DNA of 64,000 bases from a virus: positions 112,297-176,296 of the IMG/VR virus record IMGVR_UViG_3300047321_000238. One strand, 5' to 3'. Below, in pieces: positions 14,216-23,705 of the stretch. The notes beneath the pieces are model-generated. The model was not told the DNA's origin. It was given only the letters and a program-made list of their open reading frames with translations, and made no database searches. The translations under genes and the position numbers were made by a program. The stretch's first letter is position 1. The number at the start of each line of letters is the position of its first letter.

Positions 14216-14244
14216 TTGAAAAAGTATCTAATTTATGTTATAAT
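14216..14244 (+). promoter_or_regulatory. Strong sigma-A promoter
   Basis: TTGAAA at 14216-14221, 17-bp spacer, TATAAT at 14239-14244, with an extended -10 TG just upstream. Confidence 0.88.
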
Positions 14245-14261
14245 TATATAAGATAAAAAAC

Positions 14262-14326
14262 ATTGGGTTTTCCATTTCTACATGGATGTAATTAAGCAGA
14301 TAAAAGCTTACCCATATTTTTTTATC
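14262..14326 (+). ncRNA. Compact three-stem RNA with T-tract, before ssb
   Basis: Starting about 15 bases after the promoter -10, TGGGT/ACCCA closes a junction holding TCCAT/ATGGA and TAAGC/GCTTA hairpins, followed directly by ATATTTTTTT. This reads as a short terminated RNA (about 70 nt) or an attenuator in the ssb leader. Confidence 0.55.
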
Positions 14327-14420
14327 TCATAAATACCCGAAAAATTGGACAAGACACTAATAAAAATTAAAAATAAAATAAATTTATGTGCACGAAGAGA
14401 GTGCAAGAAGGAGAAACAAT

Positions 14421-14870
14421 ATGTCATTAAATAGTTTTAACACAAACGGGAAATTACCACATTTCGAAGGAAACTTTAAAGCAGGAGAAGGAGAAAAGAA
14501 ATCATTCTTATCATGGGCTGTATCAGTTCAAAGAGATTTCAAACCTGCAGACGCTCAATACTATCCAGAAGATTTATTAAACTTTAAAGCTTTCGGACCA
14601 ACAGCAGATTTCATTAATAAGTTCTTTGCTCAAGGAGATGGAATCATAATCACAGGAAGAATTCAAAGAGATGATGACTATGAAAAAGATGGTGCTACTG
14701 TAAAAGGTCAAATGTATGTATTAGTTGAAAAAGCATCTTTCGTTGTAGGAAAAGCAGGAGACGGTGGATCAGGTGGTGGTTCTAAACCAGCAGCATCTAA
14801 ACCAGCACCAGGAGGAAAACCTCCAGTAGGAACTCCAGGAAAGAAACCAGTAGCTAAAAGACCATTCTAA
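14421..14870 (+). CDS. ssb: Single-stranded DNA-binding protein
   Basis: 149 residues from ATG 14421 (GAAGGAG upstream). An OB-fold core covers about residues 1-110 (FLSWAVSVQRDFK, GIIITGRIQRDDDYEKDG). The tail is rich in Gly, Pro and Lys and ends KKPVAKRPF: it keeps the terminal Pro-Phe but is basic, while host SSB tails are acidic. This may change which partner proteins it recruits. Followed by a terminator. Confidence 0.82.
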   Translation: MSLNSFNTNGKLPHFEGNFKAGEGEKKSFLSWAVSVQRDFKPADAQYYPEDLLNFKAFGPTADFINKFFAQGDGIIITGRIQRDDDYEKDGATVKGQMYVLVEKASFVVGKAGDGGSGGGSKPAASKPAPGGKPPVGTPGKKPVAKRPF

Positions 14871-14888
14871 TAATTAGATAATATCTAC

Positions 14889-14915
14889 GAGGGAAGCATT
14901 AGTTTCCCTCAATTA
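14889..14915 (+). terminator. Intrinsic terminator after ssb
   Basis: GAGGGAA/TTTCCCTC hairpin with a 7-nt loop followed by an A/T-rich tail. Confidence 0.65.
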
Positions 14916-14941
14916 ATTTATTATTTAAAGGGGAGATACAA

Positions 14942-15382
14942 TTGTCTACAAATGATATTACAATGCAAAAAGAATTAGATGCATTAGATAAAATGCAAAA
15001 GGAATTAACAGATCAATTAGATAAGCAGTTAAAAGATGAAGAAGAAATTATTCAAGCTATTCAACAAATATCTTCAAGCTTAACTATTTATGAAAAAGCA
15101 AATACAGAGATTAATGGTACTAAATATATGGTAAAGACAACTCTAGTTGAAACAGGCGAAACTATACTAAATGACAAAGGGAAACCAGTAATTAAAAGAG
15201 AAATTGTTCTAATGGCATCAGATATATTAAAAGCTGAAATCATGAGAGGAAAATATCTACCTTTAGTTGCGAGAGTCACTTATAATTATGATTTAACTAT
15301 GAAAGGTAACATTACTGCCGCTGTAGAAGGCTGGATTCGTCATATTACTGATACTGTTAAACCTGAAATGCTAGAAAGTTAA
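14942..15382 (+). CDS. Unknown 146-residue protein, N-terminal coiled coil
   Basis: TTG start at 14942 with AGGGGAGA upstream. Residues 5-50 are a heptad-like charged helix (DALDKMQKELTDQLDKQLKD). The C-terminal 90 residues appear alpha/beta (KYMVKTTLVETGETI). No family recognised. Upstream of the topoisomerase genes and probably in their operon. Confidence 0.65.
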   Translation: MSTNDITMQKELDALDKMQKELTDQLDKQLKDEEEIIQAIQQISSSLTIYEKANTEINGTKYMVKTTLVETGETILNDKGKPVIKREIVLMASDILKAEIMRGKYLPLVARVTYNYDLTMKGNITAAVEGWIRHITDTVKPEMLES

Positions 15383-15391
15383 GGTGAGATT

Positions 15392-15652
15392 ATGAAAGAA
15401 CAAAAAAAACCAGCTCATGTATTAGGAAACATAGTAAGATGTCCTAAGTATATTTTATGTCCATTATGTTATGGATGTAGAGCTTATAGTTCTTCTGATT
15501 TAGATTGCAAGAAATGTGAAGAAAATAAAAAAAGAGATATTTGTAACGTCTCTCTTCATACTGATTCAGTTGTGTCTAGATTTATTTCAAAAAATGTTAC
15601 AGAATTAGATGGAGAAGTTAAATTCGAATCTAATCATGGAAGGGGGAACTAA
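15392..15652 (+). CDS. Small cysteine-rich, probably zinc-binding protein
   Basis: 86 residues with seven cysteines in RCPKYILCPLCYGC and LDCKKCEENKKRDIC, a likely zinc-binding pattern. Ends one base before the topoisomerase B subunit TTG start, so it is translationally linked. Function unknown. Confidence 0.6.
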   Translation: MKEQKKPAHVLGNIVRCPKYILCPLCYGCRAYSSSDLDCKKCEENKKRDICNVSLHTDSVVSRFISKNVTELDGEVKFESNHGRGN

Positions 15653-15653
15653 A

Positions 15654-17549
15654 TTGGCAGAAGACGTACAACAAGCCCAAATAAGTGTCTTAGAGTTTCC
15701 AGTGAATGTTAGGACACGTAAAGGAATGTATATATCTAATAGAAATCAATGTGTTACCGAAATAGTTGATAACAGTGTTGATGAACATGTCGCAGGACAT
15801 TGTATGAATATTGCTGTTATTCTTGATGAGATTAATAAGCAATATATTGTACAAGATGATGGTAGAGGAATTCCAGTTACTGAACATGCAAGTTATCCAG
15901 GTAAATCTCAAGTAGAGATTGCTTTCACTACATTACATGGTGGAGGTAAGTTCGGAAAAGATGATGGATATGCTGCGAAAACTGGAGGAATGAATGGAGT
16001 TGGAGGTAGTTGTGTACAAGCACTATCTGAAACAATGTGCATTCAAGTAGCAACTGGAGGCAATAAATATCAAATTGATTTTGCTAAAGGTTATGTTACT
16101 GAAAAAATAAGAGTCATTGAAGAGAACGTAGAGGAAAGAGGAACTACAGTATTCTTTACATTAGATGAAGATGTATGGTCAGATTCAGAACCTATTAATA
16201 CTAAATCATTAAGAAAAAGACTTAAGCAATTGTCTTATCTTAATCCAGGTTTATCAATGTATTTCTTTGAAAAAGGTCCAGAATCAGAACCAGAACAGTT
16301 CTGTTATCCTGAAGGATTCAAGACTTATGTTGAAGAATTAACAGCGAATAAGAAAAGAATTACTGACATAGTTAGTATCAAAACTTCAGTTAATGATATT
16401 GATATACAATTAGGTTTAACTTATACAGATGCGTATAATGATGAAACTTATACTTTCTGTAATAATATGTTCACTGTAGATAATGGTGATCACTTAACAG
16501 GGTTCACTATGGGACTTGCATCAGCTGTCAAAAAATACATGGCTGATTATAAAATTGCGTTTGAAATTAAGAATGATGACATAAAAGAAGGATTAGTTGG
16601 AGTTATAGCTGTAAGAGTTGCAAATCCAAACTTTGTAGGTCAAGCGAAATCCAAATTAGAAATGAAGTCTGTTAAAGATGCAGTAAAGAATATTACTGAA
16701 GATGCAGTTTATGACTATATGGATAAGAATCCTGAAATAGCTAAAACAATCATTAATAAAATAGAATCTGCGAGTAAAGCTAGAATTGCAGCGGCAAAAG
16801 CTAGAGATATTAGTCGTAAAGGGAAAAGCTTAATTGAAGGTGGAGTTCCAGCAAAATTAGCCGAGTGCTCTTCTAAGAAACCAGAAGAATGCGAAATCTA
16901 TATTGTCGAAGGAGATTCAGCTGGAGGAACTGCAAAACAAGGTCGAGATAGAAAGTTCCAAGCGATTCTACCTGTATTCGGGAAAATATTAAATGTTGAA
17001 AAGCAACGACTAACTTCTATTATATCTAACGAGAAAATAGGATTAGCTGTTAAGGCATTTAAGACTGGTATAGGAGAAGATTTTGATATTACTAAATGTA
17101 GATATCATAAGATTATTATAATGTCGGATGCCGATGTCGATGGCTTACACATTCAATGTCTATGGGCAACTTGTTTCTATAGATTCTTACGTCCGTTAAT
17201 CGAAGCAGGATATGTTTATTTTGCTGCACCACCATTATTCAAATTGACTTTAAATATTGGTAAGAAAAATGAAGTATCTAAGTATGCTTATTCAGATGAA
17301 GAAAGAGATCAAATTGCTGAAGAGATGGGCCCAAGTGTTGAAATTCAAAGATACAAAGGATTAGGAGAAATGAATGCAACTCAGTTATGGGATACAACTA
17401 TGAATCCTGCAACTAGAAGATTGTATAAATTGAATCTAGAAGATGCTGAAGCTTGCGAACAAGCAATCTCTCTTTGTATGAGTGAAGATACTAATGCAAG
17501 AAAAGAATGGATAATGGAAAATGGAGAACAGTCTACTATTGACGTATAA
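15654..17549 (+). CDS. Type IIA topoisomerase subunit B (GyrB/ParE-like)
   Basis: 631 residues from TTG 15654, chosen because GGAAGGGGGAAC precedes it. A GHKL ATPase domain (IVDNSVDEH, DDGRGIPV, GGMNGVGGS), a transducer domain, and a TOPRIM domain (YIVEGDSAGG, MSDADVDGLH) are in order, and the C-terminus has QRYKGLGEMNATQLW. All catalytic signatures are present. The length is typical for enzymes without an extra TOPRIM insert. Works with the next gene product on phage DNA topology. Confidence 0.92.
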   Translation: MAEDVQQAQISVLEFPVNVRTRKGMYISNRNQCVTEIVDNSVDEHVAGHCMNIAVILDEINKQYIVQDDGRGIPVTEHASYPGKSQVEIAFTTLHGGGKFGKDDGYAAKTGGMNGVGGSCVQALSETMCIQVATGGNKYQIDFAKGYVTEKIRVIEENVEERGTTVFFTLDEDVWSDSEPINTKSLRKRLKQLSYLNPGLSMYFFEKGPESEPEQFCYPEGFKTYVEELTANKKRITDIVSIKTSVNDIDIQLGLTYTDAYNDETYTFCNNMFTVDNGDHLTGFTMGLASAVKKYMADYKIAFEIKNDDIKEGLVGVIAVRVANPNFVGQAKSKLEMKSVKDAVKNITEDAVYDYMDKNPEIAKTIINKIESASKARIAAAKARDISRKGKSLIEGGVPAKLAECSSKKPEECEIYIVEGDSAGGTAKQGRDRKFQAILPVFGKILNVEKQRLTSIISNEKIGLAVKAFKTGIGEDFDITKCRYHKIIIMSDADVDGLHIQCLWATCFYRFLRPLIEAGYVYFAAPPLFKLTLNIGKKNEVSKYAYSDEERDQIAEEMGPSVEIQRYKGLGEMNATQLWDTTMNPATRRLYKLNLEDAEACEQAISLCMSEDTNARKEWIMENGEQSTIDV

Positions 17550-17564
17550 GAAGGAGGTTAAATA

Positions 17565-20108
17565 GTGAGTGACGAAACAACATATATAGAAGAGCAAGCA
17601 AGCGAAACAATTGCATTAATAGAACAAAATATTATAAATGTATCTTTGGCGGAAATCGTACCGCCAAGGTTCTTAGATTATGCGATGTATGTTATTAAAG
17701 ATAGAGCTCTTCCAGATACAAGAGACGGCTTAAAGCCAGTTCATAGAAGAATACTTTTTGGTATGTATGAACTAGGACTTGCACCAAATAAGGCTTATAA
17801 AAAATGTGCAAGAAGTGTCGGAGATGTTTTAGGTAAATATCATCCTCACGGTGATACGTCTGTTTATCAAGCCATGGTAGTTCTAGCACAAGAATTTTCA
17901 ACTAGATATCCTTTAGTTGATATTCATGGAAATTCTGGTTCTGTTGATGGTGACGGAGCAGCGGCAATGAGATACACAGAAGGTAGGTTATCACCTATAG
18001 GTTATGAAATGTTGAAAGACATTAATAAGAATGTTATAGATTTTAAACCAAACTACGATGGTTCTGAAAGAGAACCAGTAGTATTAGGTTCGTTGTTACC
18101 TACAATGCTTATGAATGGATCATTCGGTATAGCTGTAGGACTTGCAACTAAAATGCCTTCTCATAACTTACATGATATTTATTCAGCTTGTTATTATGTT
18201 ATAGAACAAGCTTTGTTAGAACAAGAACCAGACGAAGAAGAAGTTATTAATTTAATAAAAGCACCAGACTTTGCTACAGGTGGAACTATTATTGGTTTAT
18301 CTGGAGTTAAACAAGGTTATAGAACTGGTCAAGGTAAAGTTATTATTCGTAGTAAATATAATGTAGAAGCAGATGGAACTATCATTATATATGAAATACC
18401 ATACAAAGTTAACAAAGCTAATATGGTTGAAGATATAAGAAAGCGTGCTAATAAGTACAAAGATGGTTCTGGCAAAGAAAAAGAAGCTGACTTTCCAGAG
18501 GTAAAAGAAATTAGAGATGAATCAGATAAAGATGGTCTTAGGGTAGTAATCGAAACTAAAAAAGATGCTAATGTTCAGCTATTAATTAATAAATTGATTA
18601 AGAACTCTTCATTTCAAATTAACTATAGTATGAATATGAATGCTTTAGTAGATAAGAAACCTGAGACATTAACTTTAATGCAATTATTAGAGCAATTTTT
18701 AGCTCATGCAACTTCTATAATAATTAGAAGAAGTGAGTTTGACTTAGATAAATATTCTAAGAGAATTAATTTAGTTAATGGTATTTTAAGATTATTTGAA
18801 ATAGATCCTGAAGATGAATCTGGAGAGTTTGAATTACTTGATAGAGTTATTGATACAATCAGAACTGCTGAAGATCCAATTGCAGCGTTAGGAAATATAG
18901 GATTCAATCAAGAACAAGCTGAATATATATGTGAAATGAAACTTAGACAACTAAGTAATGTTTCTCAAGAGAGATTTACTACAGAAAGAGATACTTTAAC
19001 TGTAGAAATCGATAAGCTTAATGCTATATTAAATGATAACTCTTGTTTATTAAGTACTTTAAAAAGCGAATTTGAAGCTCTTGATGCGAAGTATTCTGAT
19101 GAAAGAAGAAGTGATATAGTAGCTGGAGAAGGTTCTATTGATGATGAAGATTTAATTGAAGATGAAACTTTGATTATAACTTATACATCTGATGGAATCA
19201 TTAAAGCAGTTGAAGAAGGAGAATACAAATCTCAAAAGAGAGGCGGTAAAGGTGTCAAAGGTGCCAATACCAAAGATGATGAAATGATTAAGTTCATGTT
19301 TACATCTGGCTCTAAAGATGATTTATTATTCTTTACAACCGAAGGAAGATGTCATACATTAAAAGCTTATAAGATAGGAAAGTCTTCTAAGATAGCAAAA
19401 GGAAAGAGCATTAACAATTATTTAAGCTTAAATATAGGTGAGAAAATAGTTAGTGTGATTAATGCAAATCTTAAAGATAAAGAGAATAACTTACTGTTTG
19501 TAACAAGACAAGGTTATATCAAGAGATTATCTGTAGAGCAATTATCAACTAAGTTCAACGTAACAAAGGTAATCGGATTTAAAAATGAAGAGGACCAATT
19601 AGTTGAAACACTGTTATCTAAGGGTGAAAGTGTTATTGTTGTAACACGTAAAGGTATGTCTATCAGAATAGATAGTAGTACTATTACGTCTCAAGGAAGA
19701 GCTGCAACAGGAGTTATAGGCATTGACTTAGGAAAAGGTGATGAAGTAATGGATATGTGTATAGTTAATGATGAAGATCTTATATTAACTATCACAGAAA
19801 ATGGTTTAGGAAAGAAAACCAAAGCTTCAGAATGGACTATTATAAGAAGAGGAGGAAAAGGCGTGAAGGCTCATAGTGTTTCAGAGAAGACAGGTAATAT
19901 CATTGCTGTATTAACAGCAGATAAAACTGATGAATTATTTGTTGCAACTGAACAAGGCCAAATCACAAGAATTCCTACTACAGGTATTAGAACTTGTGGA
20001 AGATCGTCTGTTGGAGTTAAGGTTATAAATCTTAATGATAATGATAAGGTTGCCTCTGTTTCTATTAATAAGAACGAAGATGAAGAAGAAATTTTAGTAG
20101 AAGAATAA
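17565..20108 (+). CDS. Type IIA topoisomerase subunit A with GyrA box
   Basis: 847 residues from GTG 17565. The breakage-reunion domain contains [11 protein letters not shown] and the active Tyr137 in [11 protein letters not shown] coiled-coil region follows, then a beta-pinwheel C-terminus with QKRGGKG (about residue 556), matching the GyrA box needed for supercoiling, and a second RRGGKG near 761. This favours a gyrase over a topoisomerase IV. The acidic tail ([13 protein letters not shown]) is like those that tune gyrase activity. Confidence 0.9.
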   Translation: MSDETTYIEEQASETIALIEQNIINVSLAEIVPPRFLDYAMYVIKDRALPDTRDGLKPVHRRILFGMYELGLAPNKAYKKCARSVGDVLGKYHPHGDTSVYQAMVVLAQEFSTRYPLVDIHGNSGSVDGDGAAAMRYTEGRLSPIGYEMLKDINKNVIDFKPNYDGSEREPVVLGSLLPTMLMNGSFGIAVGLATKMPSHNLHDIYSACYYVIEQALLEQEPDEEEVINLIKAPDFATGGTIIGLSGVKQGYRTGQGKVIIRSKYNVEADGTIIIYEIPYKVNKANMVEDIRKRANKYKDGSGKEKEADFPEVKEIRDESDKDGLRVVIETKKDANVQLLINKLIKNSSFQINYSMNMNALVDKKPETLTLMQLLEQFLAHATSIIIRRSEFDLDKYSKRINLVNGILRLFEIDPEDESGEFELLDRVIDTIRTAEDPIAALGNIGFNQEQAEYICEMKLRQLSNVSQERFTTERDTLTVEIDKLNAILNDNSCLLSTLKSEFEALDAKYSDERRSDIVAGEGSIDDEDLIEDETLIITYTSDGIIKAVEEGEYKSQKRGGKGVKGANTKDDEMIKFMFTSGSKDDLLFFTTEGRCHTLKAYKIGKSSKIAKGKSINNYLSLNIGEKIVSVINANLKDKENNLLFVTRQGYIKRLSVEQLSTKFNVTKVIGFKNEEDQLVETLLSKGESVIVVTRKGMSIRIDSSTITSQGRAATGVIGIDLGKGDEVMDMCIVNDEDLILTITENGLGKKTKASEWTIIRRGGKGVKAHSVSEKTGNIIAVLTADKTDELFVATEQGQITRIPTTGIRTCGRSSVGVKVINLNDNDKVASVSINKNEDEEEILVEE

Positions 20109-20147
20109 TGGGTGGTTCACACTGCCCTTAGTATTATTGGGGGTAGT

Positions 20148-21359
20148 ATGAACAATCTTAAAAAGAAACTAAAGTTAAATAAAGATCTTTATGAGGATAT
20201 GACTTGTGAAGAAGCAATGGAAAGATATGAACCATATTTAAGAAAGAAAGCAATTGATTTTAGTCGTTATGCAGAACAAAGATATTTTAAACATTGTTAT
20301 GCATTTACTATTGAAGATTTTAAACAAGTTGCATCTTTAGGATTTGCTAAAGCTTTTGAAAAATACGACTTAGATAAAGATATAAATTTCTATACGTATA
20401 TGCCATGGATTGTGAAAGGTGATATATTAAGATATATTAGAGACACTGTTAAAGCTAGACTTTTGTCAGCAGGAAAAGCTGAGTATGGTTTTAGAGACAT
20501 TCCTTTAGATTCTGATATGGATAGTAATCGATATGGTGGAGGAGATAGTAAAGTACATTTACAAGAAACTATACCAGATGAGCATGATTACATTGAGGAA
20601 TTTATAGACAATGATTTACTGAAAGATTTAATGTCTTTATTGACACCCAAAGAAAGAATGTTAATTGAATTGCAATTTGTTCATGGAAAAACACAAGTTC
20701 AAATTGCAGATACACTTGGCATAACTCAAGTTCAAGTTAGTAGATTATCAAAAAAAGGTTTATTAAAAATGAGAGAACATATAAAAATCCATAAGGAAAA
20801 GGAAGAGGGGAACATTATGATAAAGCTAAAACCATCAATAAATGACATTGTAGTTTATTTTGAAACACACGCAACTAAAGAAGTAGCTTTTAGTACAACC
20901 ACAAATAAACTAGCTCGTGATAAAGACTTATCTGTTAGTACAATATTGAAGATTATAAAAGCAAGTGATAAAGAAGATTATTTGAAATATCTATGTAAGC
21001 CATCTCAATCACTTATTAAAAAACATGTTAACATAGCTGAAATCGAAGCTAAAGGTATCGAGGAATCTACAGCTGATAATGCTGTTTGTATCGATGAGCT
21101 AAGAACAGAAAATGTTAAAAGAATTTTAGAAGATACTCCAGGTGCTGTCGTTGAAACGACTACTCCTGAAAGTGTACTTGATGGAGTAAAAATTGAATAC
21201 TTAACAGTAAGATTCAACAATGATAATATAGCTACTTATTCTGATAAAGAAATTAAAGTAGATAACTTTGCACAATGGAACACTAAAGAGCAATTAGTAG
21301 AATGTAAAAATAATATGGAAAAAGCTTTAGAAATATATGATTTTCTATTTAGTAAATAG
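20148..21359 (+). CDS. RNA polymerase sigma factor with extra C-terminal domain
   Basis: 403 residues from ATG 20148 (GGGGG upstream). Region 2 (DFKQVASLGFAKAFEKYD, FYTYMPWIVKGDILRYI) and region 4 with its helix-turn-helix (LTPKERMLIEL, TQVQIADTLGITQVQVSR) resemble the SigB/F/G group. About 180 further residues of unknown fold follow. Inside, AAGAGGGGAACATT precedes in-frame ATG 20817, so this C-terminal part could also be made alone. Likely directs host polymerase to phage genes. Confidence 0.85.
   Translation: MNNLKKKLKLNKDLYEDMTCEEAMERYEPYLRKKAIDFSRYAEQRYFKHCYAFTIEDFKQVASLGFAKAFEKYDLDKDINFYTYMPWIVKGDILRYIRDTVKARLLSAGKAEYGFRDIPLDSDMDSNRYGGGDSKVHLQETIPDEHDYIEEFIDNDLLKDLMSLLTPKERMLIELQFVHGKTQVQIADTLGITQVQVSRLSKKGLLKMREHIKIHKEKEEGNIMIKLKPSINDIVVYFETHATKEVAFSTTTNKLARDKDLSVSTILKIIKASDKEDYLKYLCKPSQSLIKKHVNIAEIEAKGIEESTADNAVCIDELRTENVKRILEDTPGAVVETTTPESVLDGVKIEYLTVRFNNDNIATYSDKEIKVDNFAQWNTKEQLVECKNNMEKALEIYDFLFSK
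20817..21359 (+). CDS. Possible internal start: C-terminal domain of the sigma gene made separately
   Basis: ATG 20817 is in frame with the sigma gene and has a strong ribosome site (GGAAGAGGGG) 6 bases upstream, unusual inside a gene. The 180-residue product begins MIKLKPSINDIVVYF and lacks all sigma regions. It could regulate the sigma factor. Alternatively the site is chance. Confidence 0.45.
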   Translation: MIKLKPSINDIVVYFETHATKEVAFSTTTNKLARDKDLSVSTILKIIKASDKEDYLKYLCKPSQSLIKKHVNIAEIEAKGIEESTADNAVCIDELRTENVKRILEDTPGAVVETTTPESVLDGVKIEYLTVRFNNDNIATYSDKEIKVDNFAQWNTKEQLVECKNNMEKALEIYDFLFSK

Positions 21360-21393
21360 TAGAAATATAATATAATAGTTAGGAGGTGATAAA

Positions 21394-21723
21394 ATGTCGT
21401 CAGAAAATTTCGAGGAGATAAGAAATGGACTAACTAATTATATGTTTTCTTGCTTATCAGCTATGCCGTATGAAGGCAATGAGGCCAAGCATTTCCTAGT
21501 ATCTATAATGACAGAAGAATCGCTTAAAATAGCGAAAGATTCAGACAATAACATTAATATGTTTGCTATAAAACCAATACTTAGAGCATGTATCGTTATA
21601 TTTACAGAAAGATTGACAGCATTAGAAGATATAGATTCCTCCGAATTAATTATAAAACAAATTAATAATTACAACGAACTGATTAGTACACTAAATGGTT
21701 TGATTGATAATATAAAAGAATAG
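21394..21723 (+). CDS. Unknown helical protein, 109 residues
   Basis: TAGGAGGTGAT precedes the ATG, a near-perfect ribosome site. All-helical, acidic, one Cys. It sits directly before the RecA-like gene, with stop and start 16 bases apart. No family recognised. Confidence 0.65.
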   Translation: MSSENFEEIRNGLTNYMFSCLSAMPYEGNEAKHFLVSIMTEESLKIAKDSDNNINMFAIKPILRACIVIFTERLTALEDIDSSELIIKQINNYNELISTLNGLIDNIKE

Positions 21724-21739
21724 ATGGAGGATACTGTAT

Positions 21740-22933
21740 ATGAGTGATATGACATTAGCTGAAAGAAAGAAAAAGTTGGACAAATTATCAGACGGGTATA
21801 ACAAGGAAAAAGGCAGAACAATAATAGGAAGACTATCACATAATGAAGACCTTAAAAACAAATTGAAAGTTACTTTCGTAGAAACGCCATCAATGAATGT
21901 AAATGATGCATTAGGTGGAGGATGGGCCAAGGGTAGAATATCTATCTTAGCTGGTAATCCTGACTCAGGAAAAACTTTTCATTTGCTTGAAACAATAGGT
22001 GAGAACATGAAAAAAGATCCAGACTTTATAGCTGGATGGCTTGAATCAGAAAAGTCTATATCTGAAAAAGATTTAGAGTTGTTTTGTATTGATCCAGAAA
22101 GATTCTTCTATTTAGAAATAACTAGAGAAGGAGCTGCAGAAGAAGCTTTAGATGCTACTGAATCAGCTTTACTTACTGGAACATTAGATATGTTTGTAAT
22201 CAATTCATTAAAGTGTTTAGTTCCTAAAGAAGAATTAGATAAATCAATGGGAAGTATGCAAGTTGGACTTCAAGCAAGAATGAATGCTAAGATGATGAGA
22301 AAGCTTACTGCAACAGTAGCTGAACAAAATGTAGCATTTATAATGATTCAACATTTAACTACTCAAATTGGTGGTATGATGTATGGAGATCCATTAATAA
22401 TTGGTGGAGGAAAAGCCATAATCTATGGTGCTTCAGTTATAGCTGATGCTAGAAAGCTTTCTATAGGACCAGATGATCCTATAAAGAAAGAAGAAGGCGT
22501 TAAGATAGGATTTACCGTAAGAAAGAATCACGTTGTTACGGACAAGTTCCCTTATGTTAAAACTGAATACTTTGGAATATTTGGACTTGGTACTGAGAAG
22601 TATCTTGAATTAATCCAATTAGCTGTTGCTAGTGGAGTTATCGTTAAAGGTGGTGCTTTCTATAAAGTTCCAGACGAAAACGGAGATCCTGAAATTAGAA
22701 ACGGTGAAAAGATGCAATGGCAAGGTACTGCAAAGTTTAGACAATATTGCATAGAAAACCAAACATTCTTTGAGGAAATTAAATCAAAAGTAAATGGCAA
22801 AACTGTTGTTGAAAATCTATCTGATGATGAAGTAGATGAAATCAAAGCTGCTGAAGCTAAGATAGAAAAAGAAATCAAAGAAGTAGTTCCAGAAGAAGAT
22901 ATCATTGAGAAAGCTAACAAAAAGAAAAAATAG
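21740..22933 (+). CDS. RecA/UvsX-like recombinase
   Basis: 397 residues. Walker A GNPDSGKT is near residue 75, a Glu-rich second motif (GWLESEKS) follows, Walker B is MFVINSL, and the loop region IMIQHLTTQ occupies the place of the DNA-binding loops. The order resembles phage UvsX more than bacterial RecA. An acidic Lys/Glu tail closes the protein. Should form filaments for strand exchange and replication restart. Confidence 0.8.
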   Translation: MSDMTLAERKKKLDKLSDGYNKEKGRTIIGRLSHNEDLKNKLKVTFVETPSMNVNDALGGGWAKGRISILAGNPDSGKTFHLLETIGENMKKDPDFIAGWLESEKSISEKDLELFCIDPERFFYLEITREGAAEEALDATESALLTGTLDMFVINSLKCLVPKEELDKSMGSMQVGLQARMNAKMMRKLTATVAEQNVAFIMIQHLTTQIGGMMYGDPLIIGGGKAIIYGASVIADARKLSIGPDDPIKKEEGVKIGFTVRKNHVVTDKFPYVKTEYFGIFGLGTEKYLELIQLAVASGVIVKGGAFYKVPDENGDPEIRNGEKMQWQGTAKFRQYCIENQTFFEEIKSKVNGKTVVENLSDDEVDEIKAAEAKIEKEIKEVVPEEDIIEKANKKKK

Positions 22934-22941
22934 TAATGGGG

Positions 22942-22963
22942 GAGAGCCTTTGTGCTCTCTTTT
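22942..22963 (+). terminator. Intrinsic terminator
   Basis: GAGAGC/GCTCTC hairpin, loop CTTTGT, followed by TTTTCT. Confidence 0.8.
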
Positions 22964-22988
22964 CTATTATATGAAAGAAGGTTGATTT

Positions 22989-23705
22989 GTGGAAATAAAC
23001 AAAATAATTCAACAAATACAATATGAAGAAAGAGTTTTCAACTTACACTCTATTGCAAAGCAAGGTAATATTATAATAAATCCTTTAGAAGGCTTTATGC
23101 CTGAAGGAATAAGTAAGAAGGCTTGTATTCACATAGCAGGAGACGAGGAAGTTGGAAAGACATCTTTAGGATTAGAGTTTGCCTACCGTAATCCAGATAA
23201 GATAGTAATTTATATAGACACATACTTTAAGTTACAACCCGAAAATGTACCTGATAATATGTATATATTTAGATCAAACAAGGTTGAAGAAATCATGGAG
23301 TATCTAAAAAAACTACGCAACAGAACAGCTGATCTTATAATCATAGATGCAATATCTAATTTATTGTTACCAGAAGAACAACATCATAGTATGGCAAGTG
23401 CATATATAGCACAGAGATTTAATGCTTTTAATACATCTTTAATAAAGATAATAACAAGATGTTGTACAATAAATGCTTGTTTAATATTACTTAATACTAT
23501 TAATGGTAGTGGAGTACCTTCAAATTACAGTACACAAATAAAATACCAATGTTCATTGGATTTATTATTAACAGAGAAACGAAAAGATGGAGATAATTAT
23601 TGGGTGACTTTAGTCGCTGATAAATGTAAGACATATGATCTAGGAAAAAATAGGAGTAGAACAATATTATTAACAGGGCAAGGAGATGATATAGATGTCG
23701 TGTGA
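22989..23705 (+). CDS. Second RecA-like ATPase, small
   Basis: 238 residues from GTG 22989 (GAAAGAAGG upstream). It has the RecA core only: Walker A GDEEVGKT (about residue 53) and Walker B DLIIIDAIS (about 118). It lacks the N- and C-terminal additions of the upstream recombinase. Could be a recombination mediator or a filament paralogue, as Rad51 paralogues are. Overlaps the next gene by 11 bases. Confidence 0.7.
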   Translation: MEINKIIQQIQYEERVFNLHSIAKQGNIIINPLEGFMPEGISKKACIHIAGDEEVGKTSLGLEFAYRNPDKIVIYIDTYFKLQPENVPDNMYIFRSNKVEEIMEYLKKLRNRTADLIIIDAISNLLLPEEQHHSMASAYIAQRFNAFNTSLIKIITRCCTINACLILLNTINGSGVPSNYSTQIKYQCSLDLLLTEKRKDGDNYWVTLVADKCKTYDLGKNRSRTILLTGQGDDIDVV

